Assembly (NCBI RefSeq): GCF_013618635.1
Contig: NZ_JABLSJ010000001.1
Coordinates: forward strand, 1-64,000
DNA length: 64,000 nucleotides
Direction of reading: 5' to 3'
Source: Thalassobacillus sp. CUG 92003
GTDB taxonomy: Bacteria; Bacillota; Bacilli; Bacillales; Halobacillaceae
The number at the start of each line of letters is the position of its first letter. The first letter of the stretch is position 1. The translations under genes and the position numbers were made by a program. A model generated the notes under the pieces. That model had not been told where the DNA came from. It saw only the letters and a program-made list of their open reading frames with translations, and made no database searches. This document shows, piece by piece, positions 54,210-61,159 of the stretch.

Positions 54210-55031
54210 GTGCTGAGAGGTTTTTACACCGCCGCATCTGGCATGATTGCCCAGCAACGCAGGCAGGAAACGTTGTCCAATAACATAGCAAATGCCAATA
54301 CGCCTGGGTATAAAGCGGACGACGGCTCGATGCGCGCTTTTCCAGAATTATTGATTCAACGTATGGAAAGTAACGACATCCCCACCTCGCGTGGTTTGAA
54401 TCTGCCGGTTAACCAGGAAGTCGGCTCTTTGAACACGGGCGTTTATATGCAGGAAGCCATCCCTTCATTTGAGCAAGGTGACGTCAGGGAAACAGGTAAC
54501 GAGACGGACATGGCCCTAGTACAGGGAAACCTGCCCGACGAAGAGGGGTCATTGTTTTTCACCGTGCAAACGGAAGATGGCGAGCGTTACACACGGAATG
54601 GCAATTTCACCGTCGATGGAGAAGGATTTTTGACGACCAATCAAGGGCATTACGTGCTGAACCAGGCAGGTGATCCGATTCAGACAGGCGGCATGGACTT
54701 CAACGTAACAAATGATGGTATCCTTCAGGTGGATGATCAGGAGATCCCGCTTGGCCTTTCGTACAGCTCAAACGCGAACGATTTGGTGAAAGAAGGCAGC
54801 GGCCTATTCCAGTTAAGTGAAGACGGAGCCCCTTTATTGAATGCCCGAACAGAAGCCGGTGTCACATTTAACGTGAGACAAAGTTTCTTAGAAAGATCGA
54901 ATGTTGATGCAGCGCGGACAATGGCAGACATGAACCGTACATATCGTTCATTTGAAATGAATCAGCGTGTTTTAAAAATGTATGATCAAAACATGCAGCA
55001 AGCTGTATCACAAATCGGACGCTTAAGGTAG
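54210..55031 (+). CDS. flhO: Flagellar basal-body rod protein FlhO
   Basis: FlgG/FlgF-like rod protein. It has 273 residues. The N-terminal rod signature LSNNIANANTPGYK and C-terminal FEMNQRVLKMYDQNMQQAVS are present, forming the coiled-coil pair of axial proteins. The GTG start follows AAAAGGAGCG. It is paired with flhP 18 bases downstream. This predicts a flagellated cell. Confidence 0.94.
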   Translation: MLRGFYTAASGMIAQQRRQETLSNNIANANTPGYKADDGSMRAFPELLIQRMESNDIPTSRGLNLPVNQEVGSLNTGVYMQEAIPSFEQGDVRETGNETDMALVQGNLPDEEGSLFFTVQTEDGERYTRNGNFTVDGEGFLTTNQGHYVLNQAGDPIQTGGMDFNVTNDGILQVDDQEIPLGLSYSSNANDLVKEGSGLFQLSEDGAPLLNARTEAGVTFNVRQSFLERSNVDAARTMADMNRTYRSFEMNQRVLKMYDQNMQQAVSQIGRLR

Positions 55032-55049
55032 GTAAGGGGGATACATGAC

Positions 55050-55880
55050 ATGTCTAGAGTGATGATTCAATCCGCGGTCACGATGGGGCAACTTCAGCAA
55101 AAATTGAACTCGATCGGCAATAATCTATCAAACGTCAATACGCCTGGCTATAAGTCCCGACAGACCGACTTTTCATCCCTGTTATTTCAACAGATCGATC
55201 ACATGAGTGACGAAACCGAACAAGTTGGCAGACAGACGCCAGAAGGGATTCGCATCGGCAGTGGAGCACGGCTTGCTCATACAAACATTGATTTGTCCCA
55301 GGGTTCCTTCCAACAAACGGATCGCGAACTCGATATAGCCTTGCCGGAAGATAACCACATGTTTCAAGTCCAAATGCCCACGGAAAATGGCACCGAGACA
55401 CGTTACACACGGGCAGGCAATTTTTATCTGAATACCGTGAATGATAATGAACTTATGATTACCAATGGAGATGGGTATCCTATCCTAGGCGAGGATGGCC
55501 CGATCATACTCGATGGGAATATGGACGACTTGTCTATTTCTGAAAATGGTGATATAGTAGTCACTCGAAATGGAGAACGAAATGTCGAAGGGCGTCTTGA
55601 GACAGTGGAAGCGGTACGCCCGAGAATGCTCGAATCCGCTGGTAACAACACCTTTAGATTACAAGACCCTGAAGCGCTTGGATTCGATCCGGATGAAATC
55701 ATAGCTGACATCCCGGTAGACGAGCAAGTCTTCCAAAGCGGGACACTGGAACAATCCAACGTTGATCAAGCCAAGCAGATGACCGACATGCTCAACGTAC
55801 AGCGATCGTATCAATTTAATGCGCGATCAATTTCGACCAGTGATCAAATGATGGGACTTGTTAACCAACTCAGATCATAA
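55050..55880 (+). CDS. flhP: Flagellar basal-body rod protein FlhP
   Basis: Second rod or hook-like axial protein. It has 276 residues. IGNNLSNVNTPGYKSRQTDF lies at the N-terminus, and LNVQRSYQFNARSISTSDQMM at the C-terminus (core QRSYQFNARSISTSD). AGGTAAGGGGG lies upstream of the ATG. It is the flhO partner, also required for flagellar assembly in B. subtilis. Confidence 0.94.
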   Translation: MSRVMIQSAVTMGQLQQKLNSIGNNLSNVNTPGYKSRQTDFSSLLFQQIDHMSDETEQVGRQTPEGIRIGSGARLAHTNIDLSQGSFQQTDRELDIALPEDNHMFQVQMPTENGTETRYTRAGNFYLNTVNDNELMITNGDGYPILGEDGPIILDGNMDDLSISENGDIVVTRNGERNVEGRLETVEAVRPRMLESAGNNTFRLQDPEALGFDPDEIIADIPVDEQVFQSGTLEQSNVDQAKQMTDMLNVQRSYQFNARSISTSDQMMGLVNQLRS

Positions 55881-55900
55881 ATTTAAGGAGTTCATTAGTC

Positions 55901-56212
55901 ATGGCTACAGATTCTAAACGGAACCGCCCGTCTACCCGGCAAGCGGTAAAAGAAGAGAAAAAAGCCGCTAAAGGCAATAAAGCAAACAATACGGCAAAAC
56001 AATCACAAAAAAGACGCGAAAGAAAACCGCGTCGGCGTTTGCTGCCTATATGGCTCCGCTTGATTATCATTATCGTGCTCAGCATCATTGCTCTTTTGAT
56101 TGGGCTTGTGTTTGGATATGGCGTGATCGGGGACGGCGCACCGCTTGACGCCCTAAAATGGTCGACTTGGCAGCACATATGGGATATCGTAACCAAGACA
56201 GACGCTGGATAA
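55901..56212 (+). CDS. EpuA/DUF-type membrane protein often labelled RNA polymerase subunit beta
   Basis: A 103-residue protein with a strongly basic N-terminal half (Lys/Arg-rich, 1-48), one membrane helix (about 49-75) and a conserved end GYGVIGDGAPLDALKWSTW. This is the EpuA-like family that databases often misname DNA-directed RNA polymerase subunit beta. Nothing here suggests a polymerase role. TTAAGGAG precedes the ATG. It is likely co-transcribed with flhOP. Confidence 0.85.
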   Translation: MATDSKRNRPSTRQAVKEEKKAAKGNKANNTAKQSQKRRERKPRRRLLPIWLRLIIIIVLSIIALLIGLVFGYGVIGDGAPLDALKWSTWQHIWDIVTKTDAG

Positions 56213-56233
56213 TTCATCCGGCGTCTTATTTGT
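56200..56233 (+). terminator. Terminator overlapping the EpuA-like gene end
   Basis: AGACGCTGGAT pairs with ATCCGGCGTCT with one wobble and is followed by TATTTGTT. Confidence 0.75.
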
Positions 56234-56336
56234 TGGGCAAACACTACTGAAATGCCTATATCCTAGCTGGAGAACGTGGACCTAACCGCGTCTTGCTCTA
56301 GAATAAATCGAGACCGCGAGCAGTGCAGGATCCGGC

Positions 56337-56374
56337 ACAAAAACAAGCTCAAATCCCCGAGAGGAATTGAGCTT
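56337..56374 (-). terminator. Terminator of the small leftward membrane-protein gene
   Basis: CAAGCTCAA and TTGAGCTTG arms with extra TCC/GGA pairing. On the minus strand it runs into TTTTTGTGC. Confidence 0.8.
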
Positions 56375-56383
56375 GCTATCGTG

Positions 56384-56530
56384 CTAAGGTCGCCCTCGTC
56401 CCTGCACCAGACGGACGATGAAAATGATAAGTGCAATCACAAGCAGAATGTGAATGATGTTCCCGATTCCGCCGGCTATGAAGCCGATCAGCCACAGAAC
56501 GAGCAATATAATAAAAATGGTCCAAAGCAT
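56384..56530 (-). CDS. Lmo0937-family small membrane protein
   Basis: A 48-residue protein with two hydrophobic helices separated by GFIAGGIGNIIH and a basic C-terminal tail (RLVQGRGRP). It is of the very short Lmo0937-type membrane proteins common in Firmicutes, with unknown function, often stress-induced. The start at 56530 has AAGGAGG seven to nine bases upstream. Confidence 0.85.
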   Translation of the reverse strand: MLWTIFIILLVLWLIGFIAGGIGNIIHILLVIALIIFIVRLVQGRGRP

Positions 56531-56594
56531 GGTGTATCCCTCCTTACTTATAGTGGGGAAAAGCCGTGGTGCGATCAAACGCCTCAGAATAATT

Positions 56595-56623
56595 TTGTCC
56601 TAACGACTGATCCCCTTTATAAT
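56595..56623 (+). promoter_or_regulatory. Sigma-A promoter of fabZ
   Basis: TTGTCC (56595-56600), a 17-bp spacer and TATAAT (56618-56623), 31 bp before fabZ. Confidence 0.75.
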
Positions 56624-56654
56624 AAGGATAGTTTGTACGAAAGGAGCCGAAATT

Positions 56655-57077
56655 ATGTTAGACATCCAACAAATCAAAGAAATCATTCCGCATCGCTATC
56701 CCTTTTTGTTGATTGACCAGGTCGAGGAGATTGAAGAAGGAAAACGAGCGGTGGGCTATAAAAATGTCACAGCCAACGAGCCGTTCTTTCAAGGCCATTT
56801 TCCTGATTATCCGGTGATGCCGGGGGTTCTAATCACTGAAGCGTTAGCGCAGATGGGAGCGGTCGCGATGCTGAAGAAGGAAGAGAATCAAGGGAAACTT
56901 GCTTTCTTTACCGGCATTGATAACTGTCGCTTTAAGCGCCAAGTCAAACCGGGCGATCGTCTCAAACTCGAAGTCGAAATTGTCCGCGCCAAAGGTCCGA
57001 TGGGCAAAGGTAAAGCAACCGCCAGCGTCGACGGCGAAACCGCCTGCGAAGCCGAAATCATGTTCGCACTGAAATAA
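56655..57077 (+). CDS. fabZ: 3-Hydroxyacyl-ACP dehydratase FabZ
   Basis: Dehydrates beta-hydroxyacyl-ACP in fatty acid elongation. It has 140 residues of the hot-dog fold. [11 protein letters not shown], then [21 protein letters not shown] with catalytic His and Glu, and [17 protein letters not shown] are intact. GAAAGGAG precedes the ATG. It is ywpB in B. subtilis, near flhOP as here. Confidence 0.96.
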   Translation: MLDIQQIKEIIPHRYPFLLIDQVEEIEEGKRAVGYKNVTANEPFFQGHFPDYPVMPGVLITEALAQMGAVAMLKKEENQGKLAFFTGIDNCRFKRQVKPGDRLKLEVEIVRAKGPMGKGKATASVDGETACEAEIMFALK

Positions 57078-57087
57078 ACTGAATTAT

Positions 57088-57203
57088 GCGTACCTGGTAC
57101 AAACCGGTGTTTTTCAAAAGAGCCGGGTGTTTCCTGATTTTCAACACACAAAATCAGAAAACACCCGGCTCTTTTTAATTGAGCTCATTTGTACCAGGTA
57201 CGC
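57088..57203. repeat. Family C repeats C3a and C3b as an inverted pair
   Basis: Two 43-bp units (57088-57130 on minus, 57161-57203 on plus) face each other head to head. The outer ends GCGTACCTGGTAC and GTACCAGGTACGC are complementary. The inner arms AAAGAGCCGGGTGTTT and AAACACCCGGCTCTTT pair, with one mismatch in the following CTGATTTT/AAAATCAG extension. Together they make a 116-bp nested palindrome just after fabZ that could also end its transcript. Confidence 0.85.
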
Positions 57204-57293
57204 AATTTTAGATAAAGCAGATTTTAATAAAACATTTATGGTGGGGCATACTAGTTTGCGTAATCTAGATTAACTTTTAAGGAGGTTTTTGTA

Positions 57294-57590
57294 ATGAGTA
57301 AGTGGATGTTGAAAATTGCTACAGCGATGTTGGCTGTGATGTTGCTTGGTGCTTGTGCGACTGATGAAGAAACGCCGTCTGGTAATGAAGGTACTGAGGA
57401 AAATGGTGGCGAGGGCACTGAAAACGGCACCAATGAGGAAGATGGCATGAATGGTGAAGACGAAGGATTAGATGGTGAAGAAGACGGTATGAACGATAAA
57501 AACGGTGAAGACGACGGCAGCATGGAAGAAGATAAGAAAGAAGAGCAAGAAGGTAACGAAGATACAATGGAGAATAACGACGAAGAATAA
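57294..57590 (+). CDS. Hyperacidic small lipoprotein
   Basis: A 98-residue protein. The signal peptide ends in LLGA with Cys21 as lipid site. The mature part is almost only Glu, Asp, Gly, Asn and Met, with repeats like EDGMNGED, and is surely disordered. TTAAGGAGG precedes the ATG. It is not a recognised family. Such composition is common for surface proteins of salt-tolerant Bacillaceae. Confidence 0.8.
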   Translation: MSKWMLKIATAMLAVMLLGACATDEETPSGNEGTEENGGEGTENGTNEEDGMNGEDEGLDGEEDGMNDKNGEDDGSMEEDKKEEQEGNEDTMENNDEE

Positions 57591-57592
57591 TC

Positions 57593-57623
57593 AAAAAAGT
57601 CACGCTTAGACGTGACTTTTTTA
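57593..57623. terminator. Bidirectional terminator
   Basis: AAAAAAGTCACG-CTTAGA-CGTGACTTTTTT, a perfect 12-bp stem between the convergent genes at 57294 and 57636. Confidence 0.9.
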
Positions 57624-57635
57624 TTGGTATTTTTA

Positions 57636-57821
57636 TCATTTCGAGGGCGGCCCCTGGCGAATAAACGTTGAAATAATGAGGACGCACACGCCTCCGATAG
57701 TCAAGAAGGGCACCAAAAACGTTAGAAAATCGAAAGTGTCAATAATCATTATGCCGATCCCGGCACAAAAGCAAACGATGCCCGTGATAGCCAGACGGTT
57801 CGCTAGTTTTAAGGTCTTCAC
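57636..57821 (-). CDS. Small two-helix membrane protein
   Basis: A 61-residue protein with two hydrophobic helices (LAITGIVCFCAGIGIMII and FLVPFLTIGGVCVLIIST) and a short basic tail. The GTG at 57821 is chosen because GCGGGGG lies about seven bases upstream. I do not recognise the family. Confidence 0.6.
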   Translation of the reverse strand: MKTLKLANRLAITGIVCFCAGIGIMIIDTFDFLTFLVPFLTIGGVCVLIISTFIRQGPPSK

Positions 57822-57884
57822 GAGCACCCCCGCTTTCGCACTAATTTACATAGCATATTCAATGTAAATCAATCGGTCCATCCG

Positions 57885-58073
57885 TTAGCCTTTAAGATCC
57901 AGATGGTTGCCTAAACTCGGATGTTGAGGGGCTGAAGTGGATTTGTCGAGCATTTCCACTAGCTGATTACCATGGGTCTTAGCTTGATCGATGGACTTGT
58001 CCATTAAAGCGACACTCGTGTCCTGCTTTAATTTCATGTTACTCATCGCAATCGATGTAGCTGCGATATCCAT
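57885..58073 (-). CDS. YjfB-family putative motility protein
   Basis: A 62-residue soluble protein starting MDIAATSIAMSNMKLKQ and ending HPSLGNHLDLKG. This matches the small YjfB family, which is co-regulated with flagellar genes in B. subtilis; its function is not settled. The ATG at 58073 has AAAGGATG upstream. No sigma-D promoter was placed. Confidence 0.82.
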   Translation of the reverse strand: MDIAATSIAMSNMKLKQDTSVALMDKSIDQAKTHGNQLVEMLDKSTSAPQHPSLGNHLDLKG

Positions 58074-58148
58074 TTCATCACATCCTTTCACTTCATTTAT
58101 CGGCGCATAACGTCCACTATTTAATAGGGAATCAGTTAAACGCTAAAA

Positions 58149-58766
58149 TCAGATCTGAGAATGAACAGAGTCAATCGGAAAGAAATGGGGCGCATCAGCA
58201 GCTTGTCTAAAGCGCCATTGATGCTGACACCACTTTTTATAACGCTCAACTTTCAAGGCGGTGTGACCACGAAAAAAGGTGAAGAGATCCGTGTAGTGAA
58301 GGAATGGAAAGGGCGGGCGCTCCCACTTGTCGATATAAAAAAAGCTGCTTCAGGGGTAGTCTTCAAACGTCCGGCTCACCTCGGCCCGCAGCGGGTTGGC
58401 GTGGATGTAGAAGCTGACCTCCAACATGCCGCCTAAATCCGGCACCATATCAGCGAAATAACGCTTTTCGAACAAATGCCCGGTTGTATCATACTTCTTA
58501 TGGTAGTATTTCGAGTAGTTTAAATTGAGGAGATGCATGGTGTGGGAAAGGTTCGGGGTCGACGTGCCTTTCATGAGTAAATGATAGTGGTTGCCCATCA
58601 AACAGTAGGCAGCCAATTGGAATGGGTAACGTGTGTAAGCCCGCATCAACAAAGCAAAAAAATGCTCATAGTCGGCCTGATCGTGATAAATCGGCTGTCG
58701 ATTATTCCCGCGCGTCACCACATGGTAATAAACGCCAGGATACCATCTTCGTTTAACCGTTGGCAA
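58149..58766 (-). pseudogene. REP-associated tyrosine transposase (RAYT, Y1/HUH), interrupted by one TGA
   Basis: Y1-type single-strand transposase relative. From TTG 58766 (AAGGAGGTGA eight bases upstream) the frame has YYHVVTRGNNRQPIYH, HUH motif His60-Tyr-His62 in LMGNHYHLL, the helix with candidate nucleophile Tyr84 or Tyr87 and GHLFEKRYFA. After residue 138 (FEDYP) comes TGA (58350-58352) exactly where the family has Trp in the YPWSSY motif. The same frame continues SSFFYIDKWERPP for 66 more codons to 58149, giving a RAYT-like total of about 205. One TGG-to-TGA change explains it; UGA read-through or a sequence error are alternatives. Repeat C4 lies 60 bp upstream. Confidence 0.9.
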
Positions 58767-58826
58767 AGTATCACCTCCTTCGATAGAATAGACATAACAC
58801 AACCATTATACCACGCCAAAAAAGAA

Positions 58827-58869
58827 ACACCCGGCTCATTTCAAAAATCACTTTTTGTACCAGGTACTC
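58827..58869 (+). repeat. Family C 43-bp repeat, copy C4, beside the RAYT gene
   Basis: ACACCCGGCTCATTT, a centre with a perfect AAAAA-TCAC-TTTTT hairpin, then GTACCAGGTACTC. It lies 60 bp upstream of the RAYT start, the usual place for REP units around their transposase. Confidence 0.85.
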
Positions 58870-58928
58870 CAAAATTGTGTTTTTAGGGTGGGTTGGTGGG
58901 GAATATCTACAGGAGAGGTGATAGGAGT

Positions 58929-59549
58929 ATGAAATACAGGACGGCTCAGGAGATTAAAAAATTATTGTTGGAAGACCATGAAACAGTTGTTAACCAGATC
59001 GATGCCGAAAAAATTGATGTTTATATGTTTCTGCACCATCGCTTCCAGAACACGCGAGCTTCGCACGACCCGATGTTCCAATTCGTCTTTCGCTACTTTT
59101 ACAAGCTGGATAATCCGAGTTTGACGAACGAATTTGAACAAAGATATTTTGAGATCATGGACGAGCTTCATACGGAAGAAAAGCCGAATATCATGCATAT
59201 TGTACGCGATTTGTATGAAGTGAAAAATCACAAAGGCAATCCGACGATGCAGTTTCCGCTAGCGGCCAGCATGCTACATACACTGAATGCGAAATTCCCG
59301 ACTTATGACAGTGATGTGGCGAAAGCATTCGATTTCTCCTCGACGTACCATCTATCCGGTTTTGACAAAAAGATGAAACGCTACATTGAACAATACATGC
59401 ATACGTTTACGACGTACCAGGAGTTATTGGAAGATGAAGCGATCCGGCCGGTCCTTAACCATTTTGATGAGCGCTTCTTGAATAATGGCTTATCCAACGT
59501 GAAAAAAATAGATTTGATTGTCGGACAGCTCGGCCATAACATGCAATAA
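58929..59549 (+). CDS. Conserved-looking protein of unknown function
   Basis: A 206-residue soluble, helical protein. AGGAGAGGTGATAGGAG precedes ATG 58929; the frame is open to 58893. A central segment (109-135, with SMLHTLNAKFPTYDSDVAKAF) recalls a His-Thr-x-x-x-x-Phe-Pro-x-Tyr-Asp-Ser-x-Val motif I have seen in uncharacterised proteins. No signal peptide or membrane helix is present. I do not recognise a function. It has its own terminator and lies between the RAYT locus and the efflux genes. Confidence 0.75.
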   Translation: MKYRTAQEIKKLLLEDHETVVNQIDAEKIDVYMFLHHRFQNTRASHDPMFQFVFRYFYKLDNPSLTNEFEQRYFEIMDELHTEEKPNIMHIVRDLYEVKNHKGNPTMQFPLAASMLHTLNAKFPTYDSDVAKAFDFSSTYHLSGFDKKMKRYIEQYMHTFTTYQELLEDEAIRPVLNHFDERFLNNGLSNVKKIDLIVGQLGHNMQ

Positions 59550-59567
59550 ATTGTGGCCTCTATGTAG

Positions 59568-59609
59568 CCAGCCTCTACCGTTGTAAGAGACGGTGGAGGC
59601 TGGTTTTTT
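59568..59609 (+). terminator. Terminator after the unknown gene
   Basis: CCAGCCTCTACCG pairs with CGGTGGAGGCTGG with one wobble and is followed by TTTTTTC. Confidence 0.9.
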
Positions 59610-59814
59610 CTGGTTGCAAATCAAGTGTGGGTTTAGTACGATAAATAAGAATGACTGGGTGGTCATGTCGCCTTTGGACGAAATAGGACGAACAATGGCT
59701 CCCTATTTGATGATGAAAAGGTTGAGGCTTGGGGATACTGAGAGAGAATACCCGGTTTCAGGTGTCACATACATACATATTTATTGATTTTCAACGAGAG
59801 AGGAAGACCTTACG

Positions 59815-61158
59815 ATGAAAAAGTTTGCATCACTCAGTGTGATGATCTTATTGATAGCATGGCTTTCGGCTTGTTCGGAGCAATCTGATGAAGAAGACAC
59901 GACAGCTCGCACGACGCCGGTGGAAACAGCCCTTATCGCAAAAGGGGATTTCCAGGTGGACCGAGAGATCATTGGTCGTGCTGAGGCTGGGGATACATCG
60001 CCCGTTATACCGGAAACCCCAGGGGAATTAGTTGCCCTGAGTGTTGAGCAAGGGGACCGTGTACAGAAAGGCGATCCCATTGCGGAAGTCAATCCGGGCA
60101 GCAGAGGAGAAGACCAAGTCGAACTGCAGGAAATTGCCGTCAGACAGGCGCAAAGTCAACTTGAAAATGCTAGAACCACGCGGCAACAAGCCGAAAAAGG
60201 TTTGAAAAACGCGCAAGATCAAGTGGAAGCGGCAAAGCAAGCGCAGGAAGCTCAACAATCCCAATCTGAGCAGGCTCAGCAAGCTGCTAAAGCGCAATAC
60301 GAAGAAGCTCAGGAACTGGCAGATGAGGCGAAAAAACTTTACGAGGCCGGTGACATTCCTGAAATTCTTTATAATCAGGCACAGTCCCGAGCTGATCAAG
60401 CCCAAGCTCAATACCAGCAAGCCAAAGGGCAAGGAGCCTCCACCGAATCACCCGTTCAACAGGCAGAAGCTCAAGTCGCTTCAGCCGAAGAGCAGCTCAA
60501 TCAAGCAGAAAACGGTGTCGAGCAGGCTGAATTGCAGCTCGAGCAAACTCGTGTGCAATTGGAACAAGCGCAAAGCCAGGCCGCTAATAATACCTTAACG
60601 GCCCCGACGGCTGGAGAGGTGGCCAATGTGGAAGCGGGTACGGGGGATATGGTGTCGAATCAACAGCCCATCGCCACAGTTGTGTCGCTCAACCCGATGA
60701 CCATTACCGCCACGTTAACAGGCGAGCAGTTGAACTTATTTGAAAAAGGACAGGACTTAGAAGTCAAGGTGGAGGCACGTGAGGAGAACCCGACAGCGAC
60801 GGTGCAATATGTCTCCTCTGTCCCGAACGACACAGGCCTTTACCCGGTCGAAGCAACGGTTGATAACAGCGACGAAACAATCAAACCCGGCATGATGGCT
60901 ACGTTCTTACTGCCGGAAAAAGTCGTCGAGAACACGTTGATCGTGCCGACTGAAGCGATCGTGCAGGAAGACAATCAATCCTACCTTTTTCAAGTTGAAG
61001 AGGATGCGGTGAAACGCGTAGATATTGAGGTTCTTTCTTCCCAGTCTGATCGCTCAGCTATTGAGGCTGACCTTCCGGAAGGCGCTGAAATTGTGACGAC
61101 CGGACAGCTGACCTTGAATGACGGTGGCAAAATCACGGTCATAGAGGAGGACGCTTAA
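59815..61158 (+). CDS. RND efflux membrane-fusion (periplasmic adaptor) lipoprotein
   Basis: A 447-residue HlyD/AcrA-type adaptor. The lipobox LSAC has Cys20. The first half of the lipoyl domain is at about 65-95 (PGELVALSVEQGDRVQKGDP). A very Gln/Ala-rich coiled-coil hairpin covers about 105-265. The second lipoyl half (LTAPTAGEVANVEAGTGDMV) precedes the beta-barrel and membrane-proximal domains. It stands two bases before an RND permease gene. Gram-positive RND pumps such as B. subtilis SwrC often lack an adaptor, so an adaptor-pump pair is of note. Substrate unknown. Confidence 0.92.
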   Translation: MKKFASLSVMILLIAWLSACSEQSDEEDTTARTTPVETALIAKGDFQVDREIIGRAEAGDTSPVIPETPGELVALSVEQGDRVQKGDPIAEVNPGSRGEDQVELQEIAVRQAQSQLENARTTRQQAEKGLKNAQDQVEAAKQAQEAQQSQSEQAQQAAKAQYEEAQELADEAKKLYEAGDIPEILYNQAQSRADQAQAQYQQAKGQGASTESPVQQAEAQVASAEEQLNQAENGVEQAELQLEQTRVQLEQAQSQAANNTLTAPTAGEVANVEAGTGDMVSNQQPIATVVSLNPMTITATLTGEQLNLFEKGQDLEVKVEAREENPTATVQYVSSVPNDTGLYPVEATVDNSDETIKPGMMATFLLPEKVVENTLIVPTEAIVQEDNQSYLFQVEEDAVKRVDIEVLSSQSDRSAIEADLPEGAEIVTTGQLTLNDGGKITVIEEDA

Positions 61159-61159
61159 C

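Noticed and set aside
59593-59787. 64-codon frame before the adaptor gene
   Set aside because: No ribosome site, it begins inside a terminator arm, and the composition is not protein-like.
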